From positions 930,001 through 994,000 of the forward strand of contig NZ_FQVX01000002.1 in the NCBI RefSeq assembly GCF_900129495.1: 64,000 nt of DNA. The letters are read 5' to 3'. The notes below the pieces were generated by a model that worked only from the letters and a program-made list of their open reading frames with translations, did not search any database and had not been told where the DNA came from. Shown here in pieces: positions 16,127 through 26,885 of this stretch (positions within the stretch are counted from its first letter, which is position 1; each line of letters opens with the position of its first letter). The stretch is from Geodermatophilus nigrescens (lineage in GTDB: Bacteria > Actinomycetota > Actinomycetes > Mycobacteriales > Geodermatophilaceae). The position numbers and the translations under genes were made by a program.

Positions 16127-17170
16127 GTGTCGAGTGCCGTGGGAGCTGACCCCGCCGTCGTCGGTCCGTACCTCGCCGCAGCCCTCGGCGACGAGCGCTG
16201 GCGGGAGGTGACCGTCGACCTCGTCGCGGCCGGCATGTCGAACCTCACGTACGTCGTCACGCCCGCGGGCGGGTCGGCCGACGACGCGGTGATCCTGCGG
16301 CGCCCGCCCACCGGCGCGGTGCTGGCCACGGCGCACGACATGGCCCGGGAGCACCGGGTCATCAGCGCGCTCGGGCCGACGCCGGTCCCGGTGCCGCGGA
16401 CGCTGCACCTGTGCACCGACCCCGAGGTGCTCGGCGCGCCGTTCTACGTGATGGAGCGCGTCGTCGGCCTGCACGTCGTCGACGAGATCCCGGCGGGGTA
16501 CGCCGACACCCCCGAGCTGCGACGGCAGGTCGGTGACGGCCTCATCGACGTGCTGGCGCAGCTGCACGCCGTCGACCCGGCGTCGGTGGGGCTGGACGAC
16601 TTCGGCCGGCCCGAGGGCTTCCTGGCCCGGCAGGTGCGCCGCTGGACCAAGCAGTGGGACGCCACCCGCGACCGCGACCGCCCGGGCATGGACGCCCTCG
16701 CCGCGCGGCTGGCCGAGACGGTGCCGCAGACGCAGCGCACGGGGATCGTCCACGGCGACTACCGCCTCGACAACTGCCTGCTCGACCCCGAGCGGCCCGG
16801 CGGCATCCGCGCGGTGCTGGACTGGGAGATGTCGACGCTGGGCGACCCGCTCACCGACATCGGCATGCTGTTCGTCTACTGGCCCGAGGCCGGCGAGACC
16901 CGCCCCGTGCTGTCGCCCGTGACGACGCTGCCCGGCTTCCCCACCCGCCGCGAGATCGCCGAGCGCTACGCGCAGCAGGCCGGCGTCGGCCTCGAGGACC
17001 TCGACTGGTACGTCGGCTTCGCCTTCTTCAAGTTCGCCGCGATCGTCGCCGGCATCGTCGCCCGCTCGGCGGCCGGGGCGATGGCCGGCAAGGACACCTC
17101 CGGCTACGCCGACCGCATCGACCCGTGCGTCGAGCTGGGACGCGCCGCGCTCGACGACGGTGCCCTCTGA
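16127..17170 (+). CDS. phosphotransferase family protein (APH/ACAD10-like)
   Basis: 347 residues with an aminoglycoside-phosphotransferase fold: the Brenner motif HGDYRLDNCL (catalytic Asp) and the metal-binding DWEMSTLGDPLTDIG. This subgroup resembles the kinase domain of ACAD10, which phosphorylates 4-hydroxyacyl-CoAs, rather than drug-resistance enzymes. That assignment comes from motif spacing and is moderately sure. The start is set by the leaderless -10 box. It stands between the DUF4193 and cei genes. Confidence 0.85.
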   Translation: MSSAVGADPAVVGPYLAAALGDERWREVTVDLVAAGMSNLTYVVTPAGGSADDAVILRRPPTGAVLATAHDMAREHRVISALGPTPVPVPRTLHLCTDPEVLGAPFYVMERVVGLHVVDEIPAGYADTPELRRQVGDGLIDVLAQLHAVDPASVGLDDFGRPEGFLARQVRRWTKQWDATRDRDRPGMDALAARLAETVPQTQRTGIVHGDYRLDNCLLDPERPGGIRAVLDWEMSTLGDPLTDIGMLFVYWPEAGETRPVLSPVTTLPGFPTRREIAERYAQQAGVGLEDLDWYVGFAFFKFAAIVAGIVARSAAGAMAGKDTSGYADRIDPCVELGRAALDDGAL

Positions 17171-17255
17171 CCCCGCCGGCCGCCCCTAGACTCCGGCCGA
17201 TCCGACCCCGCGCGGCCCGCCGGTCCGTGGCGGGTCGGCGCCGAGGAGGACGAGC

Positions 17256-17792
17256 GTGAGCACCAGCACCGACAGCCCGCCGGTGCGCCGCCGCAGGGAC
17301 CGCCGGCTGCTGCCTCCCCTGGTCTTCCTCCTGGTGCTGGCGCTCGCCGCGCTCGGCGTGTGGTGGAAGGTCTTCCAGGACGCCGGGGCCCGCGCCGAGG
17401 CCGCCGAGGCCGCCTGCGAGACCGCCGCCGCGGCGCCGCCGTCGCTGGACCCCAGCACGCTGTCGATCCGCGTCTACAACGCCACCGACCGCGGCGGGCT
17501 GGCCAACACCGTCGCCGCCGAGCTGCAGGCCCGCGGGTTCGTGGTCGAGGAGATCGCCAACGACCCGACCGAGCGTGAGGTCACCGGCACCGGCGAGGTC
17601 CGCCACGGCCCGCGCGGCAACGACGCGGCCCGCTACCTGGCGCTGTTCCTCCCCGGGGCCGGCGACCTGCTCGACACCCGGGCCACCGCCACGGTCGACC
17701 TGGTGATCGGGCCCGACTTCCAGGCGCTGGCCACCCCCGAGGAGGTCGCGGCGACCCTCACCCCGATCGCGAGCGCCGAGGCCGCCTGTTGA
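17256..17792 (+). CDS. cei: LytR C-terminal domain protein, Cei-like cell-envelope integrity protein
   Basis: 178 residues. A basic cytoplasmic N-terminus leads into one membrane helix (about 18-38, LPPLVFLLVLALAALGVWW) and then an extracytoplasmic LytR_C domain (SIRVYNATDRGGLANTVAAELQARG). The mycobacterial orthologue by position is Rv2700 (Cei), required for normal envelope integrity. GAGGAGGA lies 6 nt before the GTG. It is convergent with suhB; the stop is directly followed by a short copy of the dispersed repeat. Confidence 0.88.
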   Translation: MSTSTDSPPVRRRRDRRLLPPLVFLLVLALAALGVWWKVFQDAGARAEAAEAACETAAAAPPSLDPSTLSIRVYNATDRGGLANTVAAELQARGFVVEEIANDPTEREVTGTGEVRHGPRGNDAARYLALFLPGAGDLLDTRATATVDLVIGPDFQALATPEEVAATLTPIASAEAAC

Positions 17793-17793
17793 C

Positions 17794-17831
17794 GGACCCC
17801 GTCCGGAGGACGGGGCCGTTCCAGCACGTCA
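17794..17831 (+). repeat. dispersed gene-end repeat, short copy F
   Basis: A short version of the repeat found at five other sites: GGACCCC... and the conserved end GGCCGTTCCAGCACGTCA. CCCCGTCC/GGACGGGG (17797-17804 and 17808-17815) form a perfect 8-bp hairpin. The cei stop abuts one end and the suhB stop (TGA on the minus strand) lies inside the other, so it probably ends both transcripts. Confidence 0.75.
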
Positions 17832-18641
17832 CGGGTGGAGACGGTCGAGCAGCTCCAGCAGCGGCTGGGCGACCGTCGCGGGGACCGCGACCGCCATCGG
17901 CTCGGCGAACGGCCGGCCCGGCAGCCCGGTGACCACCAGGCCCGCCTCGGCGGCCACCAGGGCGCCCGCCGCGTGGTCCCAGGGCTTGAGGTTGAGCTCG
18001 TAGTAGGCGTCGACGCGCCCGGCCGCGGCGGCGCACAGGTCCAGCGACGCGCAGCCGTACCGGCGGATGTCGCGCACCTCGGGCAGCAGCTGCGCGACGA
18101 CGGCACCCTGCGCCCGCCGCTGCTCGACCCGGTAGCCGAAGCCGGTGGCCACCAGCGTCTGCCCGAGGGACTCCGGACGGTTGCCGGTCAGCCGCACCGG
18201 CTCCGGCACCTCTCGGGTGGACAGGAACGCGCCGCCGCCGGCCGTGGCGGTGAACAGGTCGCCGGTCGGCACGTCGAGCACCGCGCCGGCCACCGTGGCG
18301 CCGTCGACCTCGGCGGCGATGGAGACGGCGTAGCCGCGCAGCCCGTAGAGGAAGTTGACCGTGCCGTCGATCGGGTCGACCACCCAGCGCACGCCGCTGG
18401 TGCCGGCGCGGTCGGCGCCCTCCTCCCCCAGCAGCCCGTCGTCGGGCCGGGCCTCGAGCAGCCGCCGGGTGATCAGCCGCTCCGAGGCCGTGTCGACGGC
18501 GGTGACGACGTCGGTGGGGCTGGACTTCACGTCGACGGCGGACGCGGCCGACCCGCGCTCGCGGACGATCAGCTCGGCCGCCTCCCGGGCGGTCGAGACG
18601 GCCAGGTCGAGCAGGTCGGCGGGCGACACGGGGGCACTCAC
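17829..18641 (-). CDS. suhB: inositol-1-monophosphatase
   Basis: 270 residues of the lithium-sensitive phosphatase family. Metal ligands are visible in GEEGADRAG, DPIDGTVNF and WDHAAG. It dephosphorylates myo-inositol 1-phosphate, feeding phosphatidylinositol and mycothiol synthesis in actinobacteria. The GTG start has CAGGAT (plus-strand 18649-18654) 7 nt upstream, the leaderless pattern. Divergent from ppgK across 60 bp, as Rv2701c/Rv2702. Confidence 0.92.
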   Translation of the reverse strand: MSAPVSPADLLDLAVSTAREAAELIVRERGSAASAVDVKSSPTDVVTAVDTASERLITRRLLEARPDDGLLGEEGADRAGTSGVRWVVDPIDGTVNFLYGLRGYAVSIAAEVDGATVAGAVLDVPTGDLFTATAGGGAFLSTREVPEPVRLTGNRPESLGQTLVATGFGYRVEQRRAQGAVVAQLLPEVRDIRRYGCASLDLCAAAAGRVDAYYELNLKPWDHAAGALVAAEAGLVVTGLPGRPFAEPMAVAVPATVAQPLLELLDRLHP

Positions 18642-18648
18642 CCGGGGG

Positions 18649-18654
18649 ATCCTG
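18649..18654 (-). promoter_or_regulatory. -10 box of suhB
   Basis: CAGGAT on the minus strand, 7 nt before the GTG at 18641. Confidence 0.45.
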
Positions 18655-18688
18655 CCCGAGCACCCCGCCGGACTGCGGCGCCGGTCAC

Positions 18689-18694
18689 TAGGGT
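18689..18694 (+). promoter_or_regulatory. -10 box of ppgK
   Basis: TAGGGT, 7 nt before the GTG at 18702, with no Shine-Dalgarno sequence. Confidence 0.6.
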
Positions 18695-18701
18695 GACCGC
18701 C

Positions 18702-19472
<771 letters not shown>

Positions 19473-19514
19473 CGCGCCCGCCCCTTCCGGGCGACCGCGG
19501 GCCGTTCGCGGCGC

Positions 19515-19542
19515 TGGTCACACGCCGTGACGTCGCTACAAT
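19515..19542 (+). promoter_or_regulatory. predicted sigA promoter
   Basis: A clear -10 hexamer TACAAT (19537-19542) with TGGTCA 16 nt upstream as a weak -35. It predicts a 5' leader of about 165 nt before sigA. Confidence 0.6.
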
Positions 19543-19711
19543 GGAGAAGCCCCAGCCCGTCACCACCCAGCCGGGAGTCATCCCCCCTCCGCACCGCGGT
19601 CAAACGCCGCACCGGACCTGGGGCCTCCCCGCTCCGCGGCCGACGGCCCGGGGCCGCTGCCCGGGAGCCAGATCGCTCCCGGGGACGCACCCAGCACGGG
19701 AAGGAACCTGA

Positions 19712-21076
<1,365 letters not shown>

Positions 21077-21078
21077 CG

Positions 21079-21153
21079 AAGGACCTCCTCGCCCCCCGGC
21101 CCTCGCTCCGCTCGGGTCGGGCCCCTGCGAGGAGGCCGTTCCAGCGCGTCACC
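21079..21153 (+). repeat. dispersed gene-end repeat, copy A
   Basis: Begins AAGGACC two bases after the sigA stop, runs through a C-tract and CTCGC/GCTCG arms, and ends GGCCGTTCCAGCGCGTCAC. CCTCCTCGC near the start can pair with GCGAGGAGG near the end. Probable sigA terminator. Confidence 0.8.
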
Positions 21154-21540
21154 TGACGGCCGGCGCCCCGCACGGGGTGCCGGCCGTCGTCGCGTGTCCG
21201 GCGCGTTGCGGGATGGTCACGATCTCACCCGGCCGGGGCGACGGGGCGGTGTACCGCGGCAGCGGCCGGGTAGACCGCGTAGCGTGGGGGTCGTCGAGAC
21301 AGCAGCGGACCCACGGCCGGCAACCCACCCGGCGCACAGGAACCACCAGCACCACCCCCATACGAACCGGCAACGCACCAGCGACGGTCCCTGCTGAACC
21401 CACCCGCCCCAGCGGCCACCGGCTCACCACCTCCGGCGAGTCGACCGCGGTGACGGGAGGAACGGGAACACAGGGGTCCATCCTGGCGCTGTGCAGGAGG
21501 CCGATCCGCAGCCGCGGGTCCGTGCGGTAGAGAGCGAGTG
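21154..21540 (+). promoter_or_regulatory. gene-free leader region before the DUF7455 gene
   Basis: No convincing gene. TAGCGT (21280-21285) is a plausible -10 box, which would give a leader of about 250 nt. The stretch 21300-21420 is unusually C- and A-rich and G-poor for this window. A frame ending at 21397 encodes a His-rich peptide but has no start codon downstream of the -10 box. A 117-codon frame at 21177-21530 lacks protein-like composition. Confidence 0.4.
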
Positions 21541-21750
21541 ATGACCCAGATGACCCAGACGCTGACGACGACCCCCGCCGCCGACGACCTGGTCGTGCCC
21601 TTCCACTGCGACCGGTGCGGCGCACTGGCCAAGGTGCGTGTCGTGCTCGCCAGCGGCAGCGACCTCGTGTTCTGCGGGCACCACGCCCGGGAGTACGACA
21701 CCAAGCTCCGTGACATCGCCGTCGACATCATCGAGACGGACGGCGAGTAG
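21541..21750 (+). CDS. DUF7455 small zinc-binding protein
   Basis: 69 residues. After a Thr-rich N-terminus comes a knuckle CDRCGALAKVRV and FCGHHAREY, four potential zinc ligands (Cys/His). Small proteins of this type commonly follow the principal sigma gene in actinobacteria; function unknown. Start choices are GTG 21538, ATG 21541 and ATG 21550; ATG 21541 is used. Confidence 0.8.
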   Translation: MTQMTQTLTTTPAADDLVVPFHCDRCGALAKVRVVLASGSDLVFCGHHAREYDTKLRDIAVDIIETDGE

Positions 21751-21908
21751 CACTCCATGCCCTGACCGAGGCGCTATCGTCGCTGACCGCGATGATGCCC
21801 TCACCCGACGCCGCCGCCGGTGTCCCCGAGCCGCTCGATGCGGCCGGGGGCCCGGCGGCTCCGTCGTTCCCGGGGACCCCCGGTCGACGGCGACCCGAGG
21901 AACCCCCG

Positions 21909-24365
21909 ATGCAGCAGCACCCCGCCCCCTCCTCTCCCCCGTCCGCGGACCCGGCGGCCCGCGACGGCGACCCGGGCGGCCTGTCCGACGAGACCCGCCC
22001 GGTCCCGCGCGACCGCGGGCCGGTCGGCCCCGACGCGTCGCCGCCGGCGCCCGTCCCGTCCGCGGCCACCGGGGACACGGCGGGCACCGGGGACACGGCG
22101 GGCACCGCGGACGCTGGAGACGCTGGGGACGCTGGGGACACCGAGGGCCCTGCGGGCGCTGGGGACGCTGCGCGCCCTGGGGACAGCGGGGCTCCCGCTG
22201 CGGACGGGGCATCCGCCGCCGGCACCCCGGGCACCGCGGCTGCCGATGACGGGGGCGTGAGCACCGACACGGCCGCCCGCACCGACGCCGGCGCCGGGTC
22301 CGCACCCGACCCCGTGCACGACACCGTCGCGCTGACCGGCGGCCCGGCCACGGAGGCCGCGCCCGCCACCCCGGCGGCCGCACCGACGGCCGGGCCCGCT
22401 GCCGGGCCCGCTGCCGTGCCTGCCGCCGTGCCCGCCCCGGACGCCTCCGACACCGTCACGCTCGGCGACCCGGTGCCGGCCGCCGTCCCGTCCGCCGGGT
22501 CCGGGCCCGTCGGTCCCGCCGGCCCGGGTGGTCCGGGTGGGCCCGCCGGCCCGGGTGGTCCCGCCGGTCCGGTCGCCGCGGCCCCCGCGCCCCGCCGCCC
22601 GCTGTGGCGGCGCCCGGCCGTGCTCGCCCCCGTCGGCCTGCTCGCCGTCCTCGGCGCCGCCTACGGCGTCGACCTGCTCGTCGCGGGCAGCGACGTCCCC
22701 CGCAACACCGTCGTCGCCGGCGTGGACATCGGCGGGCTCTCCCCCGCCGCCGCGGCGAGCACGCTGGAGGAGCAGCTGGCACCACGGGTCGCCGCCGACC
22801 ACGTCGTCGTCGCCGACGACGTCGAGGCCACCCTCTCCCCCGCCGTGGCCGGCATCGCGCTCGACGTCGACGCGACCGTCGACGCCGCCGACGACCAGCC
22901 GCTGGCCCCGTGGACCCGGCTCGTCACCCTGTTCTCCGACCGCACCGTCGAGCCCGTCATCGACGGCGACGAGGGCGCCCTCGCCGCGCAGGTCGAGACG
23001 ATCGCCACCCAGGTCGACCGGGCGCCGGTCGACGCCACGATCACCCTCGAGGGCACCACCCCGACGCTGGTCGAGCCGGCCGACGGCCGCACGCTGGACC
23101 GCGAGGGCAGCGCCGAGGCGATCACCGCGGCGCTGGCCGCCGGGGGCGACCCGGAGACCCCGATCGAGCTGCCGGTCGACGTCGAGCCGGTGCAGGTGGC
23201 CGCCGAGGAGGCGCAGCGCGTCCTCGACGACACCGTCACCCCTGCCCTCGCCGCCCCTGTCACGGTCAGCAGCCAGGACGGCGCGACGTCGGTGGAGATC
23301 CCGGTCGAGGCGATCGCGGCCTCGCTGACGTTCACCCCGCAGGAGAGCGGCGAGCTCGCCGTCGCCGTCGACCCCGCCGCCCTGCAGACGGCGATGGGCG
23401 AGGACTTCGCCGCCTTCGGCACGCCGGCCGAGGACGCCCGCTTCGAGGTCGACGGCGACGCGGTGCGCGTCGTCCCGTCGGTCGACGGCACCGGCGTCGA
23501 CCCGGCCGCGCTGGCCGGGCAGCTGCTCGAGGTGCTGCCGCAGCCCGCCCCCCGGTCCGTCACCGTCCAGCTGGGACCGGTGCCGGCCGACCTGACCACC
23601 CAGGAGGCCGAGGCGCTCGGCATCCGCGAGGAGGTCAGCTCCTTCACCACCACGACGACGAACAACGCCAGCGGCACGAACATCCGCGTGGTGGCCGCGG
23701 AGGTCGACGGCGCGCTCGTGCTGCCGGGCGAGACCTTCAGCCTCAACGACTACACCGGGCCGCGCGGCACCGCCCAGGGCTACGTGCCGGCCAACGTCAT
23801 CAGCGGCGGCGAGCTGTCGACCGCCGTCGGCGGCGGCATCAGCCAGTTCGCCACGACGATGTTCAACGCGGTCTTCTTCGGCGGCCTCGAGGACGTCTAC
23901 CACAAGCCGCACAGCTTCTACATCAGCCGCTACCCGGCCGGCCGCGAGGCCACCGTGTACGAGGGCCAGATCGACCTGCAGTGGCGCAACGACACCGACA
24001 CCGGGATCTTCGTCGACACCCAGTGGACGCCCGGCTCCTCGGGCGGGTCGATCACGGTGACCTTCTACGGGACCAAGCGCTACGAGATCGAGGCGATCGA
24101 GAGCGCCCGGTCGAACTTCCGCCAGCCCGCGGTGCAGGAGAAGGTCGACGACGGCGACTGCATCCCGCAGTCCGGCGTCCAGGGCTTCGACGTGTCGGTC
24201 ACCCGGGTCTTCCGCGACCTGCAGACCGGGGCGGAGATCCGCCGCGAGCGGTTCGACACCACGTACCAGGCGGAGGCGGTCATCCGCTGCGTCGCCCCGC
24301 CGCCGCCCGCCGAGCCCGCCCCGGCGCCCGACGCGGGCACCCCGCCGGCCCAGCCGACGTCCTGA
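21909..24365 (+). CDS. VanW family membrane-anchored protein
   Basis: 818 residues. The first 230 or so are cytoplasmic, disordered and low complexity, with Gly-Asp-Thr and Gly-Pro-Ala repeats. One membrane helix follows (PAVLAPVGLLAVLGAAYGV), then repeated peptidoglycan-binding-like domains and a C-terminal VanW domain (LPGETFSLNDYTG, GGGISQFATTMFNA, HSFYISRYPAGREATV). VanW proteins are linked to the cell wall but biochemically undefined. ATG 21909 has GAGG 8 nt upstream; an alternative ATG at 21792, behind TATCGT, would add 39 residues. Confidence 0.85.
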   Translation: MQQHPAPSSPPSADPAARDGDPGGLSDETRPVPRDRGPVGPDASPPAPVPSAATGDTAGTGDTAGTADAGDAGDAGDTEGPAGAGDAARPGDSGAPAADGASAAGTPGTAAADDGGVSTDTAARTDAGAGSAPDPVHDTVALTGGPATEAAPATPAAAPTAGPAAGPAAVPAAVPAPDASDTVTLGDPVPAAVPSAGSGPVGPAGPGGPGGPAGPGGPAGPVAAAPAPRRPLWRRPAVLAPVGLLAVLGAAYGVDLLVAGSDVPRNTVVAGVDIGGLSPAAAASTLEEQLAPRVAADHVVVADDVEATLSPAVAGIALDVDATVDAADDQPLAPWTRLVTLFSDRTVEPVIDGDEGALAAQVETIATQVDRAPVDATITLEGTTPTLVEPADGRTLDREGSAEAITAALAAGGDPETPIELPVDVEPVQVAAEEAQRVLDDTVTPALAAPVTVSSQDGATSVEIPVEAIAASLTFTPQESGELAVAVDPAALQTAMGEDFAAFGTPAEDARFEVDGDAVRVVPSVDGTGVDPAALAGQLLEVLPQPAPRSVTVQLGPVPADLTTQEAEALGIREEVSSFTTTTTNNASGTNIRVVAAEVDGALVLPGETFSLNDYTGPRGTAQGYVPANVISGGELSTAVGGGISQFATTMFNAVFFGGLEDVYHKPHSFYISRYPAGREATVYEGQIDLQWRNDTDTGIFVDTQWTPGSSGGSITVTFYGTKRYEIEAIESARSNFRQPAVQEKVDDGDCIPQSGVQGFDVSVTRVFRDLQTGAEIRRERFDTTYQAEAVIRCVAPPPPAEPAPAPDAGTPPAQPTS

Positions 24366-24436
24366 GCACCCGCCCGACCGGGCGACTCCGCGCCCGCTCC
24401 GGCGCCCGGCGACGGCGGGGCGGCACCGCGGACGTG

Positions 24437-24442
24437 CACACT
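24437..24442 (+). promoter_or_regulatory. -10 box of the BrkB-family gene
   Basis: CACACT, 6 nt before the GTG at 24449; no Shine-Dalgarno sequence. Confidence 0.35.
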
Positions 24443-24448
24443 GGCCGG

Positions 24449-25543
24449 GTGAGCACCGTGCGGGCCGGCGGGCCGTCCCGCACCGGCGGGGCGGCCGGCG
24501 AGGGCCCTCCCGTCGTCCCGGCCGTCGCCGCGGTCCCTGTGGACGGTCAGGGAGCACCCGGCGCCAGCCGCGCCGACCTGCCCGCGCCGGGCCGGCTCGA
24601 CCACTGGCCGGCCGTCGTCCGCGTGCCGCTGCAGGTGCTCGGCCGCACGGTGGCCAAGGCGTGGAAGGACCGCATCCTCGGCCTCTCCGGCGAGGCGGCC
24701 TTCTGGCAGATCCTGTCGGTGCCGCCGCTGCTCATCGCGCTGCTGGGCTCGCTGGGCTACCTCGGCGGCTTCATCGGCGCGGACTCCGTGCAGACGATCG
24801 AGGACACGCTGGTCAACGCGTCCAGCGAGGTGGTCACCGCCGACGTCGTCGACCAGCTCGTGCGGCCCACCCTCAACGACATCCTGACGTCCGGGCGGCT
24901 CGACGTCGTCAGCCTGGGCTTCCTCATCACCCTGTGGGCCGGGTCGTCGGCGACGGCGACGTTCATGAACACGATCGTCATCGCCTACAGCCAGCGCGAC
25001 GTCCGCGGGCCGATCGCCACCCGGCTCATGGCGCTGTGGCTGTTCGTCGTCGGCCTGGTGCTGGCGGTGCTCATGCTGCCGCTGCTCGTGCTCGGCCGCG
25101 GCCTGCTCGTGGCCCTGCTGCCGCAGGACTGGCGGGCCACCGCCACGGTGCTGGTCGACGCCGTCTACTGGCCGGTGGTCGTCGTCGGCCTGATCCTGGC
25201 GCTCACGAGCTTCTACCACGTGGTGTTGCCGCGGCGGCTCCCCTGGCACCGGCACCTGCCGGGCTCGCTGCTGGCCGTGGGGTTCTTCGTGGTGGCCGCG
25301 ACGGTGCTGCGGCTCTACGTCTCCGACATCCTGGTCGCGGCGCTGCCCTACGGCGCGCTCGCGACCCCGATCGCGGCACTGCTGTTCCTGTTCTTCTTCG
25401 GGATGGCCGTGCTGCTCGGGGCCGAGCTCAACGCGACCATCCAGGAGCGCTGGCCGGCCCAGCAGCGCCGGCACACCCGCCGGGCGCAGCGCCGGCGGGC
25501 GGCCGAGCTGGAGGCCGAGGCCAAGCGGCTCGGGCTCAGGTGA
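24449..25543 (+). CDS. YihY/BrkB family inner-membrane protein
   Basis: 364 residues. A Pro/Gly/Ala-rich N-terminus of about 50 residues precedes six membrane segments and a basic C-terminal tail (RRHTRRAQRRRAAELEAEAK). The conserved GEAAFWQILSVPPLLIALLG and the LFFFGMAVLLGAELNA segment identify the family, once misnamed tRNA-processing RNase BN. Transport function is suspected but unproven. The stop codon TGA falls inside the end of repeat copy D. Confidence 0.88.
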   Translation: MSTVRAGGPSRTGGAAGEGPPVVPAVAAVPVDGQGAPGASRADLPAPGRLDHWPAVVRVPLQVLGRTVAKAWKDRILGLSGEAAFWQILSVPPLLIALLGSLGYLGGFIGADSVQTIEDTLVNASSEVVTADVVDQLVRPTLNDILTSGRLDVVSLGFLITLWAGSSATATFMNTIVIAYSQRDVRGPIATRLMALWLFVVGLVLAVLMLPLLVLGRGLLVALLPQDWRATATVLVDAVYWPVVVVGLILALTSFYHVVLPRRLPWHRHLPGSLLAVGFFVVAATVLRLYVSDILVAALPYGALATPIAALLFLFFFGMAVLLGAELNATIQERWPAQQRRHTRRAQRRRAAELEAEAKRLGLR

Positions 25544-25612
25544 CGTGCTGGAACGGCCCCCTCGCAGGGGCCCGCCGCGAGCGTGCGAGCGGTGGGGGGC
25601 GAGGGGGTCCTT
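25540..25612 (-). repeat. dispersed gene-end repeat, copy D
   Basis: Fills the whole gap between two convergent genes. Read on the minus strand it starts AAGGACCCCCTCGCC directly after the DUF3039 stop and ends GGCCGTTCCAGCACGTCACC, in which the BrkB stop codon lies (GTGACGTGCTGG on the plus strand). CCCCCTCGC pairs with GCGAGGGGG. Confidence 0.85.
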
Positions 25613-25840
25613 CTACTTGCGGAGCTGCTCGTAGACCTCCTTGCAGGCCGGGCACACCGGGCTGCCGGGCTTCGGGGACTTGGTGACCGGGAAGACCTCG
25701 CCGCACAGCGCCTCGACCATCGTCCCCATGACCGCGCTCTCGGCGATCTTGTTCTTGCGGACGTAGTGGAAGACCTCGTTGGCGTTGCCGGTGTCGCCCT
25801 CGCGGACGTCGGGCTTCTCGAGGAGGTCGGACTGGCTCAC
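25613..25840 (-). CDS. DUF3039 protein
   Basis: 75 residues. Contains the DUF3039 core: VFHYVRKNKIAESAVMG, then CGEVFPVTK and CPACKEVYEQLR; one His and three Cys could bind zinc. Conserved in actinobacteria, function unknown. GTG start. Convergent with the BrkB-family gene and separated from it only by repeat copy D. Confidence 0.87.
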   Translation of the reverse strand: MSQSDLLEKPDVREGDTGNANEVFHYVRKNKIAESAVMGTMVEALCGEVFPVTKSPKPGSPVCPACKEVYEQLRK

Positions 25841-25929
25841 GGGCTGCTCCCAGGCTGGTGACGGGGGCCGCGGCCGGCCCGCCGGGAGGCGCGGCCGGGC
25901 GACGGTCGGTCGCCCTCCATGATGGCAGG

Positions 25930-26871
25930 GTGAGCGCCGAACCCCGTCATGCCGCCGCCCCCGCCCCCCTCGCCCTCTCCCCCGAGGTCGCCGAGGCGCT
26001 CGACTCCGGCGCGCCCGTCGTCGCCCTGGAGAGCACGCTGCTCGCCCACGGCCTGCCGCGCCCCGACAACCGTGCCGCCGCTGACGAGGTGGAGGCCGCC
26101 GTCCGCGCCGGCGGGGCCGTGCCCGCGACGATCGCCGTCCTCGACGGCGTGCCGCACGTCGGCCTGACCGCCGAGCAGGTCGACCGGGTCTGCGCGGACC
26201 CCGACCTCGCCAAGCTGGGTGTGCGCGACCTGCCCGTCGCCGCCGCCCTGGGCCTCTCGGGCGCCACCACCGTCTCGAGCACCGCGCTGCTGGCCGCCGC
26301 GGCCGGCATCGGCGTGTTCGCCACCGGCGGGCTGGGCGGCGTGCACCGCCAGTCGGCCGAGACCTTCGACGAGTCCGCCGACCTGACCGCGCTGTCGCGC
26401 ACCTCGCTGGCCGTCGTCTGCGCCGGCGTGAAGTCGATCCTCGACGTGCCGGCCACCCTGGAGCGGATGGAGAGCCTGTCGATCACGGTGGTCGGCTACG
26501 GGACGACGACGTTCCCCGGCTTCTACGTGGCCGACTCGGGGTCGGCCGTCGACTGGTCGGTCGACACCCCCGAGCAGGCCGCGGCCGTGCTGGCCACGCG
26601 CCGCGAGCTGACCCCCGGCGCGGTCGTCGTCGCCAACCCGCTGCCGGCCGACCAGCAACTCGACCCGGAGCTGCACGACCGCGTCATCGCCGGCGCGCTG
26701 GCCGCCGCGGAGGCCGCCGGGGTGCGCGGCAAGGCGGTGACGCCGTTCGTCCTCGACCACCTGCACCGGGAGAGCGGGGGCGCGACGCTGGAGGTCAACG
26801 TGCGCCTGGTGCTGCGCAACGCCGAGCTCGCCGGGCGGATCGCCGCCGCGCTGGCCGGGGCGGCCCGCTGA
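25930..26871 (+). CDS. psuG: pseudouridine-5'-phosphate glycosidase
   Basis: 313 residues. Reversibly cleaves pseudouridine 5'-phosphate to uracil and ribose 5-phosphate, the second step of pseudouridine breakdown. Key residues known for the family are visible: Glu in ALESTLLAHGLPRP, Lys in AKLGVRDLP and Lys in AGVKSILDVPATLE, plus the GGLGGVHR loop. GTG start, with CATGAT 6 nt upstream as a possible leaderless -10 box. Followed 14 nt later by a PfkB kinase, the usual partner. Confidence 0.93.
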   Translation: MSAEPRHAAAPAPLALSPEVAEALDSGAPVVALESTLLAHGLPRPDNRAAADEVEAAVRAGGAVPATIAVLDGVPHVGLTAEQVDRVCADPDLAKLGVRDLPVAAALGLSGATTVSSTALLAAAAGIGVFATGGLGGVHRQSAETFDESADLTALSRTSLAVVCAGVKSILDVPATLERMESLSITVVGYGTTTFPGFYVADSGSAVDWSVDTPEQAAAVLATRRELTPGAVVVANPLPADQQLDPELHDRVIAGALAAAEAAGVRGKAVTPFVLDHLHRESGGATLEVNVRLVLRNAELAGRIAAALAGAAR

Positions 26872-26885
26872 GCACCGGGCGGCCG

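Noticed and set aside
21286..21397. His-rich leader peptide as a histidine attenuator
   Set aside because: The only GTG for this frame overlaps the -10 box, the downstream gene is not a his gene, and no alternative hairpins typical of attenuation were found.
21177..21530. A 117-codon frame between sigA and the DUF7455 gene
   Set aside because: Thr/Arg/Gly-rich without a recognisable fold, no ribosome site, and it crosses a region with leader-like composition.
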